Below are positions 1 through 12,500 of a DNA stretch of 64,000 bases, piece by piece (the first letter of the stretch is position 1; each line of letters begins with the position of its first letter). The stretch is taken from the NCBI GenBank assembly GCA_032622095.1, contig CP136065.1, positions 151,783,577 to 151,847,576 of the forward strand, read 5' to 3'. The DNA is from Siphonodentalium dalli (Eukaryota > Mollusca > Scaphopoda > Gadilida > Siphonodentaliidae). The translations under genes were made by a program, and so were the position numbers. Under the pieces are notes generated by a model. That model saw only the letters and a program-made list of their open reading frames with translations, searched no databases and was not told the DNA's origin.

Positions 1-575
1 AATCCAATAGTGTATGCAGTTACACGTACACTTGATTCAAAGGAATACTTTGCAGTCTGCATGTAACATATTAGAAAATGTGTAGAAGGAGGAGACCCAT
101 CGTGATGGAACTACTTCATACAGTCTGAAAGAAGGAACAGGCCATGGATGATTAAGGTCCCAAAAACAACCAGACTGTGGATAACAAGAAGATTGTGTCT
201 GCTTGTTATTCACTGATTGTTCTTAACAGCCGAAGGGCCCGGGTCCATGAGCAGTTATTGTTTTTTTGTTTTTTTAGCCCACCGCAACGACCAAGGAGAA
301 AGCATATACTCGGTCGACATGAGGTCTAGGAGGTATGCCAGAGGTGTGAACAGAAGGCAAAATTTACTGAAGACCAGTCACATGTGTGTATGGTCGGACG
401 GTTGTCTGTCGCTCATACAGCGAGGACCCGGACCCTAGGTCCTCCCCGCGGGCAGAGACTCTCTGTCGCCAACAATGATTGTCTCATGTGCGCCGTTAGA
501 CGAATTGCCCGTCTGTTTGAGTAATGCAAGACAGCATGTCAAAAAAGGAGCACTGAGTACAATAAAGCCCGATTC
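1..575. other. unassigned sequence, no gene recognised
   Basis: No ORF here resembles a known protein family, and I see no exon with convincing splice sites. Short open frames exist on both strands but their composition is non-coding. Base composition is more balanced than in most of the window. It ends where the TIR element at 576 begins. Confidence 0.4.
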
Positions 576-1567
576 CAGAGGTGCCACGACTATTTATATT
601 GATAATCGACAATCGGTCGGCCACAACAGACTATAATCGATTAATCGTACCTAACACCAGCAGTGGAAGTATTCTGTAATATGGCCTATTGGCTTGGTGC
701 TGGGTAACTACAATTTGCTGTTGTTTGAGGAATCGGCTCAGGACATGTTTACATTAATGAAGTGCATCACAAACCACTTTTATTGACCAATGAACAGAAT
801 GTATTCTATACCTGCACAATTATCGGCCATGTTATGGTGATAATAGAATTTGTGAGGTCATTAGAATGAACGTAAATATGAATTTCAGTGTCGAAATAGC
901 CAAACATGCAAACCATATAAAAGTAGGAATGCATAATGAATGGCCGACGGTTTGTATTTGATAATATCGAGGTTCATTCAGCATTCACTGCATGATACGC
1001 AATAGCCTATACAATTAACCTCTAAGGATACTTATTCAAGCACAGTATACTCAAGTGACATCATGGAGAACATTGCTGATTAAAATGCCATAGGTTTCCT
1101 AGTTTCCAGAGAATTTCAATCAACTCCCATTGGTTCAATCAGATTCAAGGGCAAGTGCATTCAGCTCATTGAAGACAGTGACAGTCGGCATATATCAAAG
1201 ATGTAGTTCCGCCTTACAAGTAGAAATATACAATGACATCGCCATAATTTCAAAGCGGCAGGGCCGCCAATTTGTAGAATTAACAACAACATGAAGAGTA
1301 ACCATGGCGCATCATCAAATGAACTGCAGACTGTTTGCAACATAGGTTAGTATTACTCCTGTTGACGGAATCTTGTTGATATGCGATCACAGGTTGTTAA
1401 CCCATCGGTTGTAGATTAAACTGTGTAAAACAAACACGGTATTCAATAATACTGGACATGTCCCGATGTCAAATTACATAATGCATATTAATCGACGATG
1501 TAAATGGTAATCGATGATCGGCTTTATCAACGGTTTATCGATTATACGACTAATCGTGGCACCCCTA
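576..1567. mobile_element. TIR element, possibly hAT-like, non-autonomous
   Basis: The left end reads CAGAGGTGCCACGACTA and the right end, reverse-complemented, reads TAGGGGTGCCACGATTA, so the two ends form terminal inverted repeats with three mismatches. Inside both ends are clusters of TAATCGAT/ATCGATTA-type motifs, as expected of subterminal binding repeats. The flanking 8-mers (cccgattc and caaaggac) do not match, so no target duplication is preserved. The roughly 1 kb interior has no transposase-like ORF. Assignment to hAT rests only on the NAG-start and termini style. Confidence 0.5.
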
Positions 1568-3598
1568 CAAAGGACTCCATCAAGCAGGGCATCAACGTGT
1601 GTTGTTGGCATGATGCAAGGCTCAAAGTTCTGAAATGCACCTGTTCACATGGAACAGGTTATTACCTACCGTACCGCCACCCTAGAAGATTGCGTGAGTT
1701 CAATTGTCTATATCGTAACCTGATAAGCTAACCCAAACTGTAAAGCCATGATATTGAGCGAGAATAGATCTAATCCTGGTACTACAGGTAAAAAAAACCA
1801 TTGGGATTGTCCTAAGACTGTAGAGTCAAAAGCTGATGAATGTTCTACGCACAGAGAAACGTGAGTCACAACTTGGTTCGCAGAAAAAACAGCCTATAAC
1901 TGCAGAAAGCCAGATTGACACTCGCAAGGAATCCAAGGCTTGGTGTTTCGCCCCATGGAACCGTAGTAAGGGCGAAAGATGATCTGTGTAAATTTATCAC
2001 CAGAAAAATCGAACGGTCACCCATAAACAAAGGACAATGCTAATCAGTGACAAGTGGAAAGGTAATAAGTTTGAGCCCTGGTAAAACCTCATGGTTGTAG
2101 AACAAATTGAGTGTTTGTTAAAAGTCTCTGCCCCGGCCGATGACTGTGCTATGTACACTGTTATGGACAGCACCCGAGATTATCCGGCATCAGCCGGCGC
2201 GCTGTCTGGTGGCCCAATGCTCGGTCTCCCCTCGAACCTCCCAGGACCCAAATCGGAGGCGAGAAACTGCGTCTGCCACACCTCGATGCCTTGCAATTAA
2301 CTCTAGCTCTTTTTTAGAGCCACAAGAAAAAACAGCAAGATCTCTCTGAAAACCAAAGTCAGAATCAGGATTCGCATTGGATGGCAAGTAGCCCTGTTAA
2401 TTAGAATTGTAATCTAAATGTGGGAACGGCAGATCCAAACCATGGATTTTTTTATCTTTAAAATTAAAAAACTGAATAAACAGGGCTGCGTAAAGCCTGG
2501 GAAGAGACATCGAGGTATGATTAATGTTCAGACTGTTTCCCCCCCTAACTGGAGCCAGCTTAAACCTTGACGTGAAGCTGAATCATACCGTGCAGCCAGT
2601 AGGGCGGTGGCGACATACTTGGTCACGACACAAATCCAGATACCTCACCAACATGATGACACCAAACTTAAGGTTTCTAAATGAACACAATCCGCATTGA
2701 ACTACATGTTGAATGGGCAGATCAGTCAAATATACATAGAATGAATTGCCACAGCCCCAGTGGCTACACTGGCAACAACTCACCTCCCGTCAAAGATCAA
2801 GCATTTTACGGCCATGCAGAGTCCCGGGAAATGGTCTTAACAGCAATTCCACCCGAGGGTAGACGCCAGGGAGCAACTTTTGATTTTGATTATCCAATAA
2901 AGAGCCTCACATTGACATGATGAAAGTATTTTGTTCTCATATCTCAAAGTCACATAAAATTCATACAAAAATGTATGGCTATTATCCAAGTTTGGATGGC
3001 AAATTGTGACGTGATGCGATACCAGTTAAGTTGCTCCCTAGGGGGGCTGACAGATCTTTGTACGTCCCACCTGCTTGTGAAAGGGAGATGGGAGGACGAA
3101 AATCTGAGGTAGGATCCAGCAGCAGCGGGCGAGCATGGTCGGATCCGTGCATAGTGGAACCCACCCTCGGAACAGTATGGCGCCTTGCCACAGTGACATT
3201 GGTGAAGTATGCGGCGGGGCCCCTCAAGGTCTGCATGGAACGAGGAATTTGATTAGCCTGAACCTGCTTGACAATGGGGTGACTGAAACCGAGGCCATAC
3301 GAGGAATGAAAATTGCTTGTTTTATGACCGGTTATAAGGATCAGGAAAGTGACCTCTAAAAATATTCCAGGAAATTAGGTGACTGATGTGTCACATTATT
3401 ACATGTGAAATTGTGTCAGTGATCTGACAAAAAAGTTATTTTGTTGGCAAACAATCTCAATGTGTATTGTATTGTAAACGAATTCATAGTGAACTATGAG
3501 CCAAGCAAAACCACACAAGTGAGTTAATTCCTAGATAAACGAAAAAAAGGACCCAAACCTGATCCCTAATTTTGCTACATATGTCAACATGAAACAGA
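1568..3598. other. unassigned 2 kb, no gene recognised
   Basis: Several short overlapping ORFs of 65-85 codons occur on both strands, notably between 2090-2390 and 2980-3360. None resembles a family I know and none has paired splice sites I trust. GC content is slightly higher than the surroundings, so decayed coding or retroelement sequence is possible, but I cannot support it. Confidence 0.4.
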
Positions 3599-3606
3599 TG
3601 TGTGAG

Positions 3607-4778
3607 CAGTGTTCGCGCTGGACCGAAAAAAACTTTAGCCAAAAGTTTAGCCAAATGAACATTTTATTAGCCAAATGAAAAAAACTTTAGCCAAATGTTT
3701 TTTGGCCAAATTAAAAAACAATTTGGCCAAATTAAATCATCGTTTTCTGGTCGGTTCACAATTAATGACTAAAACGTAAAATCTAACAGACAAAGGTAAA
3801 ATACACAATAATTTAAATAATTTTGATGAACTAGAGGTATTTTTATATATATCATTTATTAAAAATTTATTAATCTTTATGTGAAAGAGTGATTGGGGTG
3901 GGGATTAACCCTGGATTGTCCTTCTTAATGTCATTATTTTTTGGTTTTATATCAATATCTATTTTTAAATCATTAAATATTTATCCTTGCGAAAATATCT
4001 AAGTGACATCTGGAAACTAATAACTTAATATTGTTACGCCATTATCAAATTACAATCTGTCATAAAAGCATGCATATTATTTTGACTGTATCGGTATTGA
4101 CGACAAATAGCCACAAAATATCTGTCGTGATTCACATTTGGCTAATTAAGCTATTGTCTTACACTTGGTGCTCATAAACCTCGACCGTCATAAATACAAT
4201 GTCATCATAAACGTGCATTGTGCAGGCGCGCCGTGAGTGACCAGACAAACAATTGGCTGAATGGGGATTAGGGGATTAAATGTAAAAATAAATAATGACC
4301 TTTTGCTGCTTCGTGCAGAGTGACGTAATCTTTCTCCAGATTAAAACAGCCTGCACATGTTACGAACAAATTGCTTATATACCGGCGTCAATGCACTTTA
4401 CAAAACATTGCTTTCTTCACATTGTCATAATTCAACCACGGTTTAATGTCCATGCGTCTTTGAATGTCCGTCTTGTGAAAACTAAAGATGATTGCATATC
4501 ACTTTGTGATCGCTTGGTTGATAGAGTTGTCGATCGGATTTCCCTTTGTACGATATTTCATAAGTACGAAAATAATGAAATACTTTCGTCACCCAACTTC
4601 GTCTTGAATGTCGATCTATTGAGCGCTTTTATTTATTAGCTTTCTGGCTCCATGCTTTCAGTCTCCATTTGGGTTCAAAAAAAGTTTAGCCAAAAGTTTA
4701 GCCAAATGAAATTTTTATTAGCCAAATTCGAAAAAGATTAGCCATTGGCTAATTTGTCTACCGACAGCGCGAACACTG
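3607..4778. mobile_element. hAT-superfamily non-autonomous transposon (copy 1)
   Basis: The termini are inverted repeats CAGTGTTCGCGCTG and CAGCGCGAACACTG. They are flanked by a perfect 8 bp duplication, TGTGTGAG, at 3599-3606 and 4779-4786, the hallmark of hAT transposition. Both subterminal zones carry repeated TTTAGCCAAA motifs. The 1172 bp interior is AT-rich and holds only an unrecognised ORF of 114 codons at 4295-4639, so the element looks non-autonomous. A related copy lies at 7089-7856. Confidence 0.9.
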
Positions 4779-4786
4779 TGTGTGAG

Positions 4787-5390
4787 TGACAATTTCAGAA
4801 TTTCGACGTAAACAAAACGAATGTTGTCACGTGGCAATTTCCTATAACCGCAATGTTGTCTCACTGGTTGAATGATCTAATACTTACATTCTAAAACCAC
4901 AAGAACAGAGATAACATAGCAACTGTGCTGTGTAGGCATTCCCAAAGAGAGTTCAACACGTGAACGGCTGCATATATACAGACGAATTCAATTTCGAATT
5001 CAATTCGGAATACTAAACCACATGCTCCGAAACCGGAAGTTGGGGAATTACCCACAATTTTCAACATAATAAAATAGTTTTAATTTTATTTTTTTGCGTA
5101 AAATAAAACAAGTGAAATTGAATGAAATTGTCACTCTGATATTATTTAATAATTATTGTGTCGTTTCCCAAAAATGAAACGATGTCGCAACAAATTAAAC
5201 AAATTGGAACGGAATTGTTAAATGAAGCCGACAATAATATGTGGTTTTCAATTTGCTCATAGCGTGTACTTCCCTTCGAGTCACAAGAAAAAAAGAGATC
5301 TTGACTGTGTCCACACTTGCTTATATACATAACAAGTGAACAAATGACCTTGACCTGCTACGTCATATAAATAATGATTCAAAAAGGTAC
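4787..5390. other. unassigned intergenic sequence
   Basis: About 600 bp between a hAT and a piggyBac-like element. It is AT-rich, with no supported gene and no repeat shared with the rest of the window that I could see. Confidence 0.4.
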
Positions 5391-5394
5391 TTAA

Positions 5395-6136
5395 CCCTTT
5401 GAACCCTGACGTCCTGAACGTTAAATGGCCCCAACCCGAGGCGCCTGACGTTATATAGTGTTTCCGACGACGTAACTCATAATGCTCTTAACTGGGACGT
5501 ATATACATATATACATGCTCAACTAAACGGCAATATACTATGCTAACTGAACTAGTTTGCGATGAAATATGTCACACAGTATTAATTTCAACGAGACAGT
5601 CGATTCCACGTCCAATATACATGTATATTATATTGCGGCTTCCTTTGGTCGCGCTATATATTTATCATGAAATTCTTATCCTTTGCCTACGATAAAACGC
5701 ATTTCTCTAAATGCACATGTGTGCGTGCGCAAAGAGACCCCCGTTTCCAATTTGGCTGCTAAAGTCAGAGCTATGAACATGGATGTGACTCATTTGCGCA
5801 AAGTAGAATTCTAGTTAATTTGGGCTTTGATCGCGAAATTTCTACCGAAATACTTCCCCTTTTCTGGCGATAAAAAAAACGATTTTTTTCTCAAAATATG
5901 CCTCTGCGCATGCGCGAAAAAACAGAACCTCTGTCACCAGGTTGTCTATCAAAGTCACATGGGTAAACATGTAACGCGTGTGTGCAAAGTAGAAGTAAAC
6001 CTCTAGTTGATAGGTGCGTTTGTTGAGCTGTAATTTCGTGTCAAATAACGTCTGATTTCCGGACCGGTATTCCGGTCTCCCGGGATATAGGAATATAAGG
6101 ATTGGACCGGTATTCCGGTCTCTCGGGTTCAAAGGG
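5395..6136. mobile_element. piggyBac-like TTAA element (CCCTTTGAACCC family, copy C)
   Basis: The element starts CCCTTTGAACCC and ends with its inverted copy GGGTTCAAAGGG. TTAA lies on both sides (5391-5394 and 6137-6140), as for piggyBac-type insertion. Near the right end are two copies of the hairpin GGACCGGTATTCCGGTC. No transposase frame is evident in the 742 bp interior. The termini match the longer copies at 23572-24744 and 61620-62810. Confidence 0.87.
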
Positions 6137-6140
6137 TTAA

Positions 6141-7019
6141 GCTATTTCGTACCAAAATAATAAATTTTAAACGGATCTCATAGAATCCTTTCTTGTGAAT
6201 AAAGATGAATATACCTGTGAGTTCAGTGTGTAACGTATCTTTGAAGGGAATACTAGAGTACTTATCTGATACAAGTACTGGTTTATTTTATTTTTGGTAA
6301 AGATCCATTTAATTTTTGAGTTGCCAATTATTATTTTTTATAGTGCCTCGGTTTTAATAACAATCTATGCCATAAAATATCATTAAAATACTATAATTCA
6401 TCACCATTTGGAACGTCTGTGTCTCAGAAGGTGCCCATAGAGTAATAGAAAATAGTTGAAATCATAGAAATATTTCCCCCGTTGCGGCTCCCAGAATGCA
6501 ACAGAATTCAAACAAACAATTTATTTTCAAATGAAGGGGAATAACTCTATATCTTTAAGATATATAGTTATTCCCATTCCATCTGATTCCATTGAAAATA
6601 AGGAAACTTAAGCAGAACACACGTCGGTATCTCAACAAAAACATGTTCAAAGTTTATTACACCGAATAAGTTGATAATACAGTACAATGTTTTGAAGCTT
6701 CCTCTTTCAAATTATATATAATATGGCATATATTATATATAAAATGATCTGGGGGTTCGAAAATTAAGTGAGCCTTTGAAGAAATTTTGGATACTTCCTA
6801 TCAAACTGACCTGGTGTTCAAAAGAAAGTCCATGTTCATACTTTATCAAAATGAAAATATTTGAACCAATAAACCAGTGATTGTACAATATCACATCAAA
6901 ATATTAGCTTTCTGATTAAATTTAGTTTTTAGAAATAACTTTTCTATTAAGAAATATGTAACCTAATTCTGAGGTATGAATTATCTGCCTATGAAATCCA
7001 TCAGTACCATTAACTAAAG
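6141..7019. other. AT-rich unassigned stretch with short palindromes
   Basis: No gene is recognised. A near-perfect palindrome of about 39 bp sits at 6537-6575 (GGGAATAACT arm, TTTAA centre). A second AT palindrome lies at about 6711-6745. Both could be small foldback remnants. Confidence 0.45.
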
Positions 7020-7023
7020 TTAA

Positions 7024-8054
7024 CCCATCCATGAATGGAGCTTCCTGAAATTTTGCAAAAACCATGTGCCAATGCATTCTCTTATCTACAGGGTTTGCGC
7101 TGGATGAAAATGTTTTGCCAAATAAAATTATTTTTTGCCATTTAAAAAAAATATTTCCCAAATTTAATCGCGCATATAATTGGGGAAATTATTGTGTTTT
7201 ATCTTTGTTATATACTTTAAAAACTAACCACAGACACAGGTAAAATGACCTAGTGGCAAAACAAGTTAGTATTATTAATAAATATCAAAGTAGCAATAAA
7301 TATCTAAGCAACACCTGCCTGGAAACTACATTTACCGGTAATGTTGCTACACAGTCATCAAGCATACATATTATTTCTCCTTGTATCACTGCTGAAATCA
7401 ACGAGCCATAAATTAATCCAAACAGACAAAGGGAGGATTAACTGTCAAAACAAATTAATATTATTCTTATGCGGTATCTACATTGAGAACATGTTACCAA
7501 GTACATGTACTTACAACAGCCTCAGTGAAAAATTTACAGAACATTGCTTTTTTCGAACTGACATTTTAACCATGATTGATTAGCTGTTTGATGAAACTTT
7601 GATTATGACAGAAAGATGGGATTACCGTTTTGTGAAAACTAAAGACAGTTACATATAACTGTAGACATAACACTGCTGACTGCACTACATGTAAATTGAT
7701 ATATAGATAGATAGATTTCTTGTTTTGGTTTCCCATTGTATTGTCTGTGTAATTCGGCACACATGATGAATAACCCACTTTCGATGATGTTTTATGACTA
7801 GATAATTCACATCCCATAATTAAAAAACACACTTGCAAGTGGCAGCGCGAACCCTGCTTATATATGCGAGTCTCCCATAGGGAGCCTCGCATATATAAGA
7901 GCATACATTGGCCTAACAATATTTACCTTGACCTTGTAAGCCAGTGCATTCTCTTATATATACGAGGCTTCGTATGGGAGACTCACGTATATAAGAAAAT
8001 GCACTGGCCCAAGATCTTTAATGCTGCTCCAGCACAGTTCCCATCATGAAAGGG
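7024..8054. mobile_element. piggyBac-like TTAA element (CCCTTTCATGA family) interrupted by a hAT
   Basis: TTAA (7020-7023) precedes CCCATCCATGAATGG, and TTAA (8055-8058) follows TCATGAAAGGG. The ends and interior, including the GGAGCTTCCTGAAATTTTGC stretch and the ATGCGAG..CTCGCAT palindrome, match the shorter copy at 25364-25567. Removing the nested hAT element and its duplication (7089-7864) leaves about 255 bp, close to the 204 bp of that copy. The left terminus has diverged from CCCTTTC. Confidence 0.75.
7089..7856. mobile_element. hAT-superfamily non-autonomous transposon (copy 2), nested
   Basis: The termini CAGGGTTTGCGCTGG and CAGCGCGAACCCTG are inverted repeats. The flanking 8-mers CTTATCTA (7081-7088) and CTTATATA (7857-7864) match at 7 of 8 positions. 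Interior stretches such as ACAGAACATTGCTTT resemble the hAT copy at 3607-4778, so the two belong to one family. It is inserted in the ATGCGAG palindrome of the surrounding TTAA element. No transposase frame is seen. Confidence 0.87.
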
Positions 8055-8216
8055 TTAACGAACCTCTGATATATATGCACTTCCCCCGGGACAAAATTAG
8101 GAACAAGTGGCACATTTTAAGATGTCTCCCGAGTCACCCTCTTGGCTGGTCCCTGTGAGGACCTGATATTTCTTAAGACAGTGGAAACATTTTTCACCCC
8201 AGCGAAAAAATTTCAG

Positions 8217-8396
8217 GAATTGACTTGCAAATAGGACTCCCAAAAAAGGACCATCATCGTGCAACACGACTAGTGACCTATAGAAAACCAGGAAAGGATC
8301 CACAAGCATCTATGGAAGTATTATTAGAGAACTTCAAGGGTGATCCAGAAGTTTTTAATAAGATGCCCGGGAATGTTGTGGAATGGATTGATGCAA
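8217..8396 (+). CDS. serine beta-lactamase-like protein, internal exon
   Basis: The frame reads (G)IDLQIGLPKKDHHRATRL and then a hydrophilic stretch ending EVFNKMPGNVVEWIDA. The first part matches the 'G-[IL]-D-x-x-I-G-L-P..EHR' segment of the EstB/LACT family of animal serine beta-lactamase-like proteins (beta-lactamase fold esterase or hydrolase relatives), which follows the SxxK and Tyr catalytic blocks. The exon starts after the acceptor AAATTTCAG at 8216 with a split Gly codon. The 3' end is uncertain: GT at 8397 (CAA|GTACTA) keeps the longest frame but ends in phase 1, while the next recognised exon at 16335 starts in phase 0. Either a further small exon is missed or a weaker GT at 8375, in phase 0, is used. 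The catalytic SxxK exon was not found upstream. Substrate is unknown. Confidence 0.68.
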
Positions 8397-8404
8397 GTAC
8401 TATA

Positions 8405-8525
8405 TTCACTACATATATTCATGACTGGAGCTTCCTGAAATTTTGCGAAAACCCTGTGTCAATGCACTATCTTATATATGCGAGTCTCCCATTGGGAGCC
8501 TCGCATATATATAATGCATTGGCCA
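8405..8525. repeat. partial copy of the CCCTTTCATGA-family TTAA element
   Basis: This carries the GGAGCTTCCTGAAATTTTGC stretch and the ATGCGAG..CTCGCAT palindrome of the elements at 7024-8054 and 25364-25567. It lacks both CCCTTTC termini and TTAA flanks. It starts only about 10 bp after the proposed donor of the upstream exon, so it lies at the very start of that intron. Confidence 0.6.
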
Positions 8526-8847
8526 ATATATATAACAGTGAAATGTATCCCATCGTTAAAAGGAATACTGATATATATATATTATGAACTAATCTGCATA
8601 GTCGCAGATATATAGTGATTTCACACTTATTACCCATTTAATAGTAACATCCAACTCCTGATATCATCAGATCAAATCGCGCGAATGTGACATAAAATGT
8701 GTTCATACTTACCAGAACCATTGGTCCCGCTGGAGATAAAATCCCTTAAAGAATTTAACCAGCAGAGAACATTTTTAACAGACAAAAATTCTAGCACAAC
8801 AATAGCATTACTCCAGCTAATTCCAATTGCAAACTCATTAACATTAA

Positions 8848-9362
8848 AGGTACTCAATCCGATTAGACGCTCCTAAATTACTATTTCTTTGGCTTTGGGG
8901 GTAAAAAATATTTGATTCGCGTCGGGGAACCCACCCTTCAAAGCTCAGAGTGATCAGATATCATTTTTTGAAATTTGTTAATTTTTGGAGATGTTATTCA
9001 CTTCCAAGTGCTCAAATGGACAAATTACGGGTGTAAGATGGATAACTCTAAAATCAAGTGGTTATTATTAACACTAATAACCACTTGATTTTAGAATTAT
9101 CCATCTTACACCGTCCACTTCCACGTGCTCAAACGGACAAATTACAGGTGTAAGATGGATAACTCTATCCATCTTACACCCGTAATTTGTCCGTTTGAGC
9201 ACGTGGAAGTGGACCACATCTCCAAAAATTAACAAATTTAAAAAATTGATATCTGATCACTCTGAGCTTTGAAGGGTGGGTTCCTCGACTGGAATCAAAT
9301 ATCTTTTACCCCCGACGTCAAAGAAATAGTAGCTTAGGGGTGCTTAATCGGATTGAGTACCT
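8848..9362. mobile_element. TTAA-flanked palindromic MITE (AGGTACTC family, copy 1)
   Basis: The termini AGGTACTCAATCCGATTA and its inverted copy are flanked by TTAA at 8844-8847 and 9363-9366. Almost the whole 515 bp folds back on itself: the CTTTGGCT..GGGGTAAAAAATATTTGA stretch and the AAGCTCAGAGTGATCAGATAT stretch recur inverted. Inner hairpins TAAAATCAAGTGGTTATTA and GTGTAAGATGGATAACTC sit at the centre. Related copies lie at 26217, 46015 and 60074. It is intronic to the beta-lactamase-like gene. Confidence 0.87.
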
Positions 9363-9521
9363 TTAACTGCCCCATTGTGTTTCACAAAATGCTGTATTAC
9401 AATATATAAGATGATCATTGTGTCTTAATTTAATTATTAATCTAACATAATAAAACACAAAACAAATTGTTTTCATTAAATAAAATAATATACATCATGA
9501 TGCATATAAACACAACATTTA

Positions 9522-12500
9522 GTCGGTCTCACAACTGGGCTCTTTAGGGAATATCCAACCACTTTCTGTTTGATACTGATTCTAGAGTACTTTTCGATGA
9601 GGAATTCAGTGGTGCCGACCGATTTTTGATAAAAGGGGCCCAAATTCCATTTTTTAAGGGCCTGAACCCCAATTTTGGGGTTCAGCACTTTTTTCTCAAA
9701 GTTGTGCCCCCAATAAGAATTTTATTGACCTATATGCATCAGTGCCACATACAGGTATCATTTCCAATATTTTCTGTACCACTATCGGACGGGATAGACC
9801 TTCAAGGAGCACTTGACACTGAAAATCCAAAATGGCCGACTTCAAATTTGCAAAAATTTAGCAAAGTCAAGAATAATTGAAATTGTGCTACCTATAGAAT
9901 TATTTTCATCTTTAAAGGATCAGCACTGTTTTGCTTCCACTCATGAGTGCTTAACAAGATTTTTGGATGGAATATATTGGTCAAAGAATGAAAAACAGAC
10001 ATTTTCCCAATAACAAAGATTTTGGGGAAATCGTCAATTATAGGGTATTTGATCAGTAACCTAAAACTCTTGCAATAAGGTTACCTAGTGATATAATTTG
10101 AATGAATACATGTAATTGTGAGTAGTTCATCCTTTGTTATCTAGATTTCATGGCCTTTGATGTGAGATGGCTGCCAAAATGGCTATAAATGGGATGACAT
10201 ATATCACATTATCATTATAAATGAGTTCAAAGTGTTATTTTCTTTAAATTTATGGGAGAACAGGATGTTTTTATGGTATTCTAATGTTCAATTAAATTAT
10301 ACTCAGCCCACAAGTAGGATTAGTAAATGTTGAGTTAATACAATTCAATCAATATGTATGATTCGGTAGTTGAACAGGTTGTGTCTTGATCAGACCCATA
10401 GCAATTTTGATTGGCCGCATGTCATCACTGCCATTTTGAATAAAGGTTCTACAATTTGGCTAACATGTACATTATTGTAGAACAAATAATGGCTTGCCTG
10501 GCATAATCATCTATACTTATATCCTGATTTAGTGTTTTTTTTTAATGAATTTGAACATATATGTATATGTACACGTATATGTATTTTTGGCCTAAATTGT
10601 TTCCGGTTCAAATTTGGGAGTTTGTAAAAAAACAAATCATAAGAAAGAAAGCAATTGCAGTAATATTAAAAGATAGTGTCCTGTTCAAAACTACAAATGC
10701 ATCGTTCCTTGTGTTCAACCATTAAAGTGAGTTTATGTGAGCTAGGGTTATGGAATGTTATTTTGGCAAGCTTGATTCTAAAGTATCTAAGCTTTATGGG
10801 CTTGAAATTCAGAATGCAATTCCATATTGGCAGATGTTTTTGTTGATCAGTGAATGTTGTACATGTAATTCAATATAGATCTCCATTATACTAGCACAAT
10901 TTTATTTTTCATTTGATCACTTTAAATTGACTCAGTGTCAGTTGTTTTAGTTATGTGATGTACATGCAGTAACTGTATTCTTGCAAAATTTATGGTCTGC
11001 ACTCTGCAGTCTTTCAAAAAACATGCTATGACCATGCCTACATATACATGTACACTGATTCTAACACTGTGATTGTCAGGTTATATTCTATGTTTGAGGA
11101 AAGTTACTATGTATTTTTCATTTGTGTTGCATTGTCAATATTAATAGGTCCCAGGAGCCCAGATGTTACTAGTGCAGAGCCCATCTAATTTGCATGAGAC
11201 TGGTGTACTGCATGTCCATACTCCTAAATAAACATGACACTTATCACACCAAGAGTGCAAGACGTTATGGTGTCAATTTTCAACAACTGTTCTAGAATTA
11301 TATTTAGACAAAAGCATGCCGTCAGGGCATGGCATAATATGCCCGTTTCTGGTGTAGAGTGGGGCATGTTAAGACAGAACCCATATTTGAACTTGATCTG
11401 TATACCAAATTTGGTTCAGTTCAATCGATTCAATCTAAAGTTATCATCTGGAAACTGCATATCAGGTAAAATCTAAGTCGAAAAAGGGTCATAACTCAGT
11501 CAAAATCATGCGGATGAAATCCATATTCGAACTTGATCTGTATTTTGGTATGGTAAACTAACATACCAAATTTGGTTCAGCTCACTCATTCAATCTAAAG
11601 TTATCATCCAGAAACCAAAAGCGGATGGACGGATGACAGATGGACAAACCATTTACATAATACGACTGATTTTTCAAACTGGCGTATAAAAAGACTCAAC
11701 CATTATTTTCCACTGCCCTATATGTCACAATATATTCATATGGCAGTATTCATCCCAAGTTAAGTGATGATGCTAATAAATTTGCTATCATACTCATGTG
11801 GAGCAAAGCGATCTGAACAAATCGAGGATTAGTCACTACATGTGGAAAACATTAAAAAACATGTATATTGTGAAATATAATGAATGCTGGTTGTTACAAA
11901 CATTGCCATAATTGAGATGACTATTCCTGTTGTTTACCAAACATCAGCGTACACATTATTAATTAAATATTTTGAAATATATATGTTTCTGAATGTTTCA
12001 TACAGACTCTGGCTTTTGCATAAATCGCTCGGTTTAGCCAAACTATGCAAAAATTACCAACTTTAGGTAAACTGATGGTACTCTTTCTACACAGAATCGC
12101 TTTGACATACAAACATCATAGCAATCTAGCAGTACCCATCATGTTGATATAAAATTAGCAGGACAATTAACCTTGGGTGGTATTGAAAATGAAAATATCT
12201 TTAAAATGGTAAGTTATGTGGGCTTTTAGCTATTATGAAGAATTATGATAGTGAAATTATAGACCCTCATCTTCTTCATCCTGCAACTGCTGCAACTATC
12301 TTGGCCAATCAAAATTAATGTGGGACTGACAAAGGCCCATTCTACTATTGATTGAATAGTGATGATTCCATTATTTCCTAAATCTTTTTGTGAGATGAGT
12401 TGTCAATGATTACTTCTGAAATATATACTGGTATACATGTATATGGTCATCTCACATCTGATTACAACATGTTTTTACTATGCACAGATGCAATATCATA

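Noticed and set aside
4295-4639. 114-codon ORF inside the hAT element as transposase
   Set aside because: No hAT dimerisation or BED motif, and no similarity to a transposase fold that I recognise.
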